Shown: positions 56,978 through 64,000 of the stretch, piece after piece
Numbering within the stretch: position 1 is the first letter of the stretch
Layout of the letters: each line of letters opens with the position of its first letter
NCBI GenBank assembly: GCA_021234155.1
Contig: JAJEKV010000018.1
Span: forward strand, 17,429,415-17,493,414
Direction: 5' to 3'
Length of the DNA: 64,000 nt
Origin: Isoetes taiwanensis
Taxonomy: Eukaryota; Streptophyta; Lycopodiopsida; Isoetales; Isoetaceae
Position numbers and translations under genes: made by a program
The notes under the pieces: model-generated
Database searches by the model: none
Told to the model about the DNA's origin: nothing
What the model saw: only the letters and a program-made list of their open reading frames with translations

Positions 56978-58949
56978 GTGCCATTTGAAGAACTCATGCT
57001 TCTAGCTCTATATTGGTTCGACATAAACTGATACAACATGCCTTGTTGTCAAATTTCGAGGGTTAGCTTGGGCAGGCTCACGACCCCTAAATTGGGGCAT
57101 GCTTGCTATTGTGTGAGTGTGAAACGTGTTTGCTGCTGTGTGCATGTGAGAGGCAGAGGCAAATACAATTGGAAAATGTGGGCACCTTGCATAGTATTCA
57201 TTTTCATGCATTGTGTATTCCCATACGTATTGATGGCGTATGGGGAGCTTTGTGCTATACATGGGTGTGAGGTGTAAAATCCCTCACCCTTTGTTTGGCA
57301 TATTCTCACCTTTGTTTCGAGATCCAATGGTCCTTAAAAACCCATTAGCACTTGACCCATTAGCACTTTGGGTTTATCATTATAATCTTATACCTATAAG
57401 ATTATGTAAATTGATTAAATTATAGTTGCAAGCTCTTGCTTGTTTTGCTCTTGTTGCTAGTTGTTGATAGGTTCGTGTTGGTTCGTATAAGGGGTGCATA
57501 TATATAGTGGCAAAAGTGTTCTAGACATAGGTATGGTTGCCTTAGAAGGCATTAGTTGCTAGTTTTATCATAGTCTAGATGATGCTCGCATTGTGGTGAT
57601 CTCTTGTTTTATTATAGGTTTTTAGGCATTTTTGTATTGTGCATGGCTTGTACCTTGTTATGCTCTTTTTGTTGGTTGCTTTAGGCAGGCTTATAGGTTC
57701 CCCGCCTAGGTGCTTGACACATCTAGATTGATAATTAGATATTTGCCTTTTGTCTTGGTAGTTAGATAGTTGCCTTTTGCAAGATAATTTTGAAGGCAAG
57801 ATACAACCTTGTGCAATTTGTCAAACTTGTCGACCGAACTTTTTATGGTAAGTAGTTATTGTATCTCAAATAATAGTAGAACAAATGGCAACTTCATTAG
57901 CTTATGCCTCTAATTCTTCAACTAGGTTTCCCACCGCTTCTAAACATATCCGCATTCATTTCCAAACAAACAATGATCCTTTTAAGGTGAATATTAAACA
58001 ATGTGATGGATCATTTAAACTGCAAATGCTTGATTAAATTATCATGAAGGTAAGAAATTGGATATTTCTATATGGCAGAGAAATTATAGAGACTTATTGT
58101 AGAGAAATTATAGAGACTTATTTGTACTTAAATGTCCCTTTTTAAGTTCTTGCCAATTCTTGAAGCCTTTTTTGAGGAATAAGACACTAGTTCTAGAGAA
58201 GAATAGGAGAATCACTAGTGGTATAGTTGGGGATGGATTAGCTAGTAGTTGGAGATGGATTAGTCGGGGATGGATTAGTCAGATTAATTTTAAATATGGG
58301 GACGTATTTCCGTGCATGCAAGTGAGATGTCAAGGCCTAGTTTTTAATATTTCCATGCCAAACCTCTATTGTAGCGTAAAACCCGCTAATTTATGATATC
58401 CTGTGATGGTGGATTGAAGTAAAGGATAGACTTAACAGGGAAAATTAATAGTTGGAAGGCCTATCCCTCTCAAAATGATTGAGATATGACCAAGCCTAAA
58501 TTGTTGCATATTTCTCCACAAGATCCTGTTGAATTTTAGACAAGTCTAGTGTTTTATTTGTCTCTTTAAGGGTTTGCATATTTAAGGCACACACGTTGAA
58601 TTGATATACACTAGTGGTTTCATGCTCCAATGTGCTTATTATTTTTTGACTCTAGTTAATTCCATGATATAAATAAATTGAAAATGAATATGGAAACTTT
58701 GAAGATTGTTATGGGTCACCGAAAGGACTACATGCAACAGGCAACTAGCATGGTTGTGGGATCTAATGCAGCCATACCATAGATCATGTGCCAACAATCT
58801 GATGCTCCATTGTACATAGTATGTGTCCTTCCATACCATTCTTATTTTTTTTACGACATGCATGGTTTGTTTGTATAGTTTTTGCATGGATGAATAACAT
58901 TGTCATGCAACTTACATCTTACCTTGTTTATAAAAAAAAGCTTATTGGT
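56978..58949. other. AT-rich non-coding stretch
   Basis: No recognised gene. It contains a 50-codon plus-strand frame at 57885-58037 (MATSLAYASNSSTRFPTASK) that is Ser/Thr-rich and could be the start of a lost retrotransposon gag; this is not established. A 22-bp unit (AGAGAAATTATAGAGACTTA) is duplicated at about 58077-58120, and ATTAG.C..GGGGATGGATTAG words repeat at 58225-58280. Confidence 0.4.
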
Positions 58950-58955
58950 TAATCA

Positions 58956-59420
58956 TTGCCGGGCAACCCTCTTTTCTGGGCCGCCTATTATTTCACGCAG
59001 AGAGCACCTTCTATCGCAGCCACCCTCGATGCGGATAGGATGGACCCTTATGTCGATCTATATGATGACATACAAAGACCAGCTAGCTTGGGTAGGGTCG
59101 CCCTTCTTGAAGACTTCAATGCACTACAGAGTAGAGCAGCCCATGCGACTTGACCCCCTCGGCGACGAGCAACCCGCAGCCTACGCAGAAGCAACCCGTC
59201 CGCGAGGATCTGGATGACGCCCAGTCACTCGCTTTGGCAAATAGTTGCTCCTGCTATGCGCTATTTTTTGACTTGGTAATTTGCAAATGGCGTGTCACAA
59301 AGGGTCCATTTTTGCAAGTGCACATGCGCATATGACAAGGGTCTAGTGTGGTAGACTATGTGCTTGTAGTTGCGGTATATGCATCTCGTCACCGCTTCCT
59401 GTGGGCACTGCATAGGATGA
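58956..59420 (+). pseudogene. LINE endonuclease (EEP family) remnant
   Basis: The frame 58956-59153 reads APSIAATLDADRMDPYVDLY, DDIQRPASLGRVALLEDFNA; DFNA corresponds to the GDFNA motif of apurinic-type endonucleases. After frame breaks, NGVSQRVHFCKCTCAYDKG and SVVDYVLV (about 59288-59370) match the conserved S.(V/I)DY(V/I) block near the domain end. This enzyme nicks target DNA in LINE insertion. The N-terminal third is absent. Confidence 0.75.
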
Positions 59421-60139
59421 GGAGGTCGACTCGCATCACCTCCCACTTTATTTGACTTGGTTTGGCAAGCCGCTGTACCCTCACTATGCCACCCCCCGCC
59501 CCGCGCTGAGACTAGATTATGAGCAGCAGAGGATTTACCGAGATGCTCATGGACGCCCCCGGAATTCGCGCACCTCCACACTAGAGCAAAGAGTGCACTT
59601 CCCGACTTCGCTATTACGGGATGCAAATTTGACCGGAAAAGCTTTCGGGCACTTCCCTCCCCGCTGCCGCTTCCAGGGTCAGCAATATTCCCACATAACC
59701 GGGATGGTTTGATGCGGAGGTAAAGAACGCAAGCGCGCCCGGCCACATTCGATCCGTGTACCCGCTTTGCAGTTACCACACAGCATCACCATCCGGCGAG
59801 ACAAAGGCGCCGCATCTTTGCCAAGCATCGTGGGGAGATGTTCTACCTGCCGACACTCATCCTCGAACCTTTGGCACAGAGTGCTTCAAGACCAGCCCAA
59901 CCATGGGGACATCACACCCGTGCAAGGGGAATGTGTGATTTTGCAGCAGCTCTATGACCCGCCAGGACGCCAGACGCCCATACCCCCACCGATGGCCCCC
60001 ATTGGTTCTCGTGGGAGGAGGATGTTGAGGAGGGCCCGCAACGGCCGGCCAATGGGAAGGCGTGATGACCTTGATGGTATGCGTGCCGAAGTTACTCAAA
60101 TGGGCAAAGGCAGCGCTTGTCGGGTCCTCACTACCTGCT

Positions 60140-61010
60140 CAACAGAGCATTGCAGAAGGTCTCCCCGACAATGGACCACAAGTGGTTGTTCCCATTCATA
60201 AGGCGGGCGACCCACACCGTCCTACCAATTAATGGACGATCATGGTCACTTCGGATTTTGCCAAACTGCTGGCGGCATTCTCGAAAGCGGCTGACCCGAC
60301 CGGGCGGCGAGATGTCGCGAGCCCTCACACAGGCGAGCTTTAGACCCCGCCACTTTCGGCCGATTGACCATATCTTTACATCGGGCACCGATTGAAGATA
60401 GCCGGAATCATCGGGCAGGACTTGTATTGCCGCTGTGGACTTCGCTGGCTTTTGATACTGTTCCCGAAAAAAGCCGTAGGCTAGATCAAGCGTCAACCGG
60501 GCTCCCGCTCCTGTGCGTAATGCCATATCTGAAAGGTTGTATGAGAGTTGTTTTGGCGGTGATGCACCGACGGGCCAAGCATTCACCAGTAGTATCGGGG
60601 TCCGGCAGGGTTGCCCCCTCTCGCCAACACTTTTGGCCTCTACATTGATCGCTTAGAGCCCTGGCTTATCGAGCATGGGGATGGCATATGCTTTTTGCAC
60701 TGTGTCATCCGCCACCATCTCTATGCGACGATGTTGGCCTCGGCTGCCCACACCCCAAAGCCAGCCTATGCGCCTCACCCGATGCCCTAGACACATTTTG
60801 TCGCTACCGACATGCGCTGCGAATCGCCAAGACCGTGGTGGTTCTCATATCCTCTTCACGCCACCCCATGCCTCCTCGCACTCACATATCAGCCACCAGG
60901 GACGCCACGCCCCACCTACAAGTATCTAGGGGGTGGAGTTCCCCTCCTCGCCTGGAGGCGCCTATCCGCTATGCGACAAAGAGGTGAAAGCGCTTTTATG
61001 CCATGTAGAA
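60140..61010 (+). pseudogene. LINE reverse transcriptase
   Basis: Across frames: VVVPIHKAGDP (60185), TIMVTSDFAKLLAAFSKAAD (60230-60300), a LYCCGLRWL-type equivalent of the FVDFAKAFDTV block (FDTVP at about 60450), GVRQGCPLSPTLFGLYID (one frame broken at about 60600-60650), the catalytic HHLYADDVGLGCPHPK (60711-60765), DALDTFCRYRHALRIAKT and then the THIS..R. and YLGGG blocks (60875-60935). The YADD core is intact. Frameshifts of one base are frequent. Confidence 0.85.
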
Positions 61011-61439
61011 CAACAAAATACCGGCAGAGCTCTATGATTGGAGCCATCAGTCACATCTGTTCGGGCACCGGGTCGAGCCTCGGCCCTTCAGACGGGGTCG
61101 AGGTTTGGGGCCCTGGTCGCTTTGGCAACATGGAATGACTTGGAGCAGGTGCGTAAGGCATTTTGGCACGGGCATTTGGGGTGAAACCTTCGGTTCCCTA
61201 TCAGATTCTGCGCTGAGAAATCGATACTTGCCGCCACGGCAAATGGCAGCGATGATAGACACATCGCCTATTTTGGAAGGTGGTTACTATGGGTGATGCT
61301 CGGCTCCCGTGACCGCTTACAATGTGGACAATGAGTCCAAAATGCTTAGGGCCTATTGGAGGGGTAAGAGAGATCGGGTTCGCCGGATGGAACGTCAGAG
61401 ATAGAGCACGAATGCGTCTGCAGGTGACACCTGACGATC

Positions 61440-61800
61440 GTGACGACTGGGAGGTACCTAGGCAGCTTGTTTCCTTGGCAAGCTCGGGACCCCACTCTAG
61501 AGCAGGCCAAAACGCTCATTACAAGGAGCACATCAACCTCAGAGTTAGCCCCTGGGCCCACCTACTGCCTGCGTTCCCGGGCCCCCTGCCAAGACTCATT
61601 GCCTCCATTCGCGAGGGGCCCACCATCTTCGCGCCGAGGCGGGCGGGTGGATTGGGGAGCCCGCCAGGGGCAGGCTCTGGCGATCTTTGTCAAACGGGTG
61701 CCATTGAGGATGAGTCTCACACTTTCCGAGTTGCCCGGGGCCGCTCCCGGATCCGGGCCGATATGCCCCTTTAGCGCGGCCGGACTTGCCCTTACATTTG
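61440..61800 (+). pseudogene. LINE C-terminal domain with Cys/His motif
   Basis: Frames give LEQAKT, AHYKEHINLRVSPWAHLL, LPRLIASIREG, and GAIEDESHTFRVARG. The second LINE copy gives VIEDESHTLQSCPK at the corresponding place. Together they indicate the C..C..G.IEDE.H.L..CP zinc-knuckle-like motif typical of several LINE clades downstream of RT. Large antisense frames across this region are not considered genes. Confidence 0.75.
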
Positions 61801-61987
61801 CTGATGAACACACCGCCAAGATGCGTGCCACAGGGTCCATTCGACCGGAGGTACTGACTGGGCGAGGGTCACCTTTGCCCTCACTGGCTGCTGCTCGCTG
61901 ATTAGGCATCATGGGTGAGGTGCATGATTGTACATATTTGGGTGTTTTACGCATTTCGTATGTTAGTTTGTCGTAGGCCGATTCGCG

Positions 61988-62129
61988 CCACGGTTTTTCC
62001 CTCGAAAACCTTCCAGGCGGGGTTTTTAATCGAGGCAAGAATCCGCTTGTCGCTTTTTGTATTGGGTCCCATAGGCCGATTGGTCTCAGAGTGGGACGAT
62101 AAAAGTACCTTCCTTCCTTCCTTCCTTCT
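61988..62129 (+). repeat. Conserved LINE 3' end with TTCC tail
   Basis: CCACGGTTTTTCCCTCGAAA, then GGCGGGGTTTTTAA, GGGTCCCATAGGCCGATTGG, TCTCAG and GGGACGATAAAAGTACC followed by TTCC units. The same blocks occur in the same order at 63753-63889. Confidence 0.95.
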
Positions 62130-62825
62130 ATACTTTCCTTCTTTGTTTTACTATAAATGCAATATGTAGCATTATAATAGGGTTTTTTTTTTATGTTTTG
62201 TATTTTTTCTCTAAGGTTTTCATATGATTTGGTGGTCGATTCATCCATCGTGTACTAAAGAGTATTTCTAGAGTGCAACCTTTTGTTAGCCGTTGATTTT
62301 AGAAAAGGGGGCAAATCCTGTGGTGGGGGCTTTTTTGTGCTGGTTCTTTTTAGGGTTTAATATCTAGGGCTAGCATGCATGAGCTTATTGTTGCAGGGAA
62401 AGCCTTGTGATTTTCAAAGGAATCCGAAAGGGAACATCAGCTCAGATACGAAGCAGTGCAGGAGCTTATTGTTACGGCCAGTTCTTTGGCAAGCACTTTG
62501 ATATCCAGATTGAAAAATTTATTTAGAGAAGCAAGCTATAATGGCGGCGACCATTCTTAGGTCGCGGTGTGTCCTTCCTCCCGCTTTTGTGTTTTAAACG
62601 CTAGGTTTTAAACGATGGAGCTATTTTTTTTTTTTTCATTTCTATGAACATGTAGAGGCCCTTTAACTTACGGTTTGGAGGCCATTCGGGTTAGGGTTTC
62701 GAGGCCCACGACGCATTGATTGGTTTTATGGTGCTGGGGATGCACCTCTGCATCGGAGTATGGTATGGCACGATCGGATCTAGTAGAGATCCTTAGTTAT
62801 CCATCGCATGCCCATTTTACGTAAT
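62130..62825. other. No recognised gene
   Basis: Contains T-runs (62182-62192, about 62624-62636) and one coding-like stretch at about 62436-62559 (QLRYEAVQELIVTASSLAST, then LISRLKNLFREASYNGG) that I cannot assign. Confidence 0.4.
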
Positions 62826-63002
62826 GCTCGATATGTTTCAATGGTTCATCAATTTTAAAGACATGAAGATGGTATGCTTTCATAGCCCCGACCGATTCCA
62901 ACGGTTCATCGGCTTTTAAAAAGTGAAGATGGTATATTTTCAAGCTCGATCCGGTTTCAACAGTTCATTAGTTTTATAGAAATGAAGATCGATGCTTCCA
63001 CA
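62826..63002. repeat. Minisatellite, three units of exactly 59 bp
   Basis: Units start at 62826, 62885 and 62944. Shared words: TTTCAA.(G/A)GTTCAT or TTCCAACGGTTCAT, TTTTA.A.A..TGAAGAT and a terminal CA(T/A)AG or CACAG. Constant unit length despite substitutions suggests an old duplication maintained without indels. Confidence 0.92.
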
Positions 63003-63129
63003 GCTCTGCCTATTTTTCCACTTGTTAAGTATTACTCTGGGCTAAAGGATACGGCAACATTGACCATTCTTATTGCTTGAACTGCGCTAAATGGGGGCAT
63101 GCATCAAATAGAATTTAACTGATGCAAGC

Positions 63130-63889
63130 ATGCCTGCGTGCAAGTTAGTTCTCACCTCTCCGCAAGCAAACGGGATCCATTTATGTACGGGATTGTGGAG
63201 TTCAAAATTCCGGAGCATCATGGCGAGGCATGGCGACAATCCCTACTTGCTTCATCAAGAAGCTTTGGGATGCCGCATGCCCTTGAACAGGTCAAGACAG
63301 CACACTACCGGCGCCACATAAATCCCACATTGGAACGAGGCCCACAATGCTACCTCAAGACCCACTTGCCCATGAAAAGACGGAGACTCATTGCCTCCAT
63401 TCGCGCCCGCGGGGCACATCATCTTCTGGGGGAGAGACAGCGGATGGATTGGTGAGCCACGTCGGGATGTGCCTGTCAATCTTCGCAAATGGGAGTCATT
63501 GAGGATGAATCTCATACCCTTCAAAGTTGCCCAAAGATATGATCAAATCCGACGCTTATGCCGAAGTTGGTCGCCCCGCCCCTCGCTACATGTGACATTG
63601 AGCACGCATCCATACGGATGCTAGGATCATACCTTCAGGAGGTCATGGACATGCGAGATCAGCTATGTCCTCGGGCACGCACTTGACATGTATATACACA
63701 TTTATTTCATGATGATGTATACTTGTACAGTTTGACAGCATTCTTATTACTGCCACGGTTTTTCCCTCGAAAACCCTTCGGGCGGGGTTTTTAACCCTGA
63801 CAAGAATAAGTTTGTCAAGGCTCTTCGGGTCCCATAGGCCGATTGGTCTCAGTGGACGATAAAAAAACTATTCTATTCTATTCTATTCT
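63130..63889 (+). mobile_element. Second copy of the GC-rich LINE, strongly 5'-truncated
   Basis: Begins within the region upstream of the C-terminal motif (LEQVKTAHYRRHINPTLERG, RRRLIASIRARG), then MGVIEDESHTL and CPKI in shifted frames, then HVTLSTHPYG. It ends with the shared 3' end. Its tail is a TTCTA repeat instead of TTCC. Comparison with the first copy identifies which frames are real in both. Confidence 0.9.
63753..63889 (+). repeat. Conserved LINE 3' end with TTCTA tail
   Basis: Same ordered blocks as 61988-62129 (CCACGGTTTTTCCCTCGAAA, GGCGGGGTTTTTAA, GGTCCCATAGGCCGATTGG, TCTCAGTGGACGATAAAA), then AAACTATTCTATTCTATTC. Confidence 0.95.
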
Positions 63890-64000
63890 GTCTAGGGATA
63901 TTTGGTAAGCTTTGTTATCCCGATAAATTTAGCTCCAAGAGTACATATTTGCACTTGCAAAAACACAATAGGCAGGGACATGCTCAAAATAGAGCTAAGT

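Larger units (their letters stand above)
58950..62129 (+). mobile_element. GC-rich LINE with endonuclease and RT
   Basis: A nearly 3.2-kb element, clearly richer in G+C than its surroundings. It contains endonuclease remnants, a reverse transcriptase with the YADD motif, a Cys/His C-terminal motif and a conserved 3' end followed by a TTCC microsatellite tail. It is 5'-truncated: the start of the endonuclease is missing. The RT motif GVRQGCPLSPTLFGLYID differs from the plant L1 form, so this is a different clade from the LINE at 16.8 kb. Frameshifts make it inactive. A second, shorter copy lies at 63130-63889. Confidence 0.88.

Noticed and set aside
59261-59779. 172-aa minus-strand ORF
   Set aside because: Antisense to the LINE between endonuclease and RT; no domain seen.
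61562-62248. 228-aa minus-strand ORF
   Set aside because: Lies antisense to the LINE C-terminal region, whose plus-strand motifs are conserved in a second copy; GC-rich sequence keeps antisense frames open.

Overview
The window reads as nuclear DNA from a land plant with a large, repeat-packed genome. The evidence is AT-rich, gene-poor sequence with several lineages of Ty3/gypsy LTR retrotransposons, two kinds of LINE, tRNA-derived SINEs, a plant-type leucine-rich-repeat fragment with a GT-AG intron, and a primer-binding site matching plant tRNA-Gln. A zinc-finger/transposase-like family at 12.8-14.1 kb is one I associate with seedless plants (mosses, ferns). A fern or other seedless plant is therefore my best guess, but it is not proven. 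No intact, confidently functional host gene was found; nearly everything recognisable is a mobile element or its debris.

Layout. 0-8 kb: two minus-strand Ty3 pol remnants (1.26-2.2 kb and 6.17-7.64 kb), a 201-bp tandem duplication beside a GC hairpin, a TAC microsatellite, a tRNA-derived SINE and a roughly 95-111 bp satellite in five copies. 8-14.1 kb: a decayed LRR gene with one recognisable intron, an unexplained 224-aa minus-strand ORF, and a broken transposase-like gene. 14.96-39.4 kb: one very large Ty3 (Tat-like) retrotransposon with LTRs starting TGTTG and ending CAACA. Its gag is interrupted twice, by a 5'-truncated LINE (16.83-19.16 kb) and by a non-autonomous LTR element in the form LTR-internal-LTR-internal-LTR (19.87-24.15 kb) with a perfect 5-bp target duplication. 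Protease, an extra RNase H, RT, RNase H and integrase follow in broken frames. 39.4-44.56 kb: a second Ty3 element, apparently split by the Tat-like one, with RT, RNase H and integrase.

The most important structural fact is an assembly artefact. A 4-N gap sits at 44564-44567, and the 10.4 kb after it (44568-about 55004) repeats the 10.8 kb before it (about 33742-44563) end to end, with many small indels. This looks like two unmerged, unpolished contig ends. Across about 25-55 kb, CTG/CAG triplets are strongly depleted and the two copies disagree mostly where the good-quality LTR copy has CTG or CAG. That points to base-calling errors at methylated CHG sites, so frames in this block should not be trusted.

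55-64 kb: a three-copy 30-bp repeat, a minus-strand stretch with convincing splice donors, a LINE zinc-binding fragment, a GC-rich LINE with endonuclease and RT (58.95-62.13 kb), a 59-bp minisatellite, and a second 3' copy of that LINE (63.13-63.89 kb). The 3' end of this LINE resembles the 3' end of the SINEs, suggesting that this LINE mobilised them.
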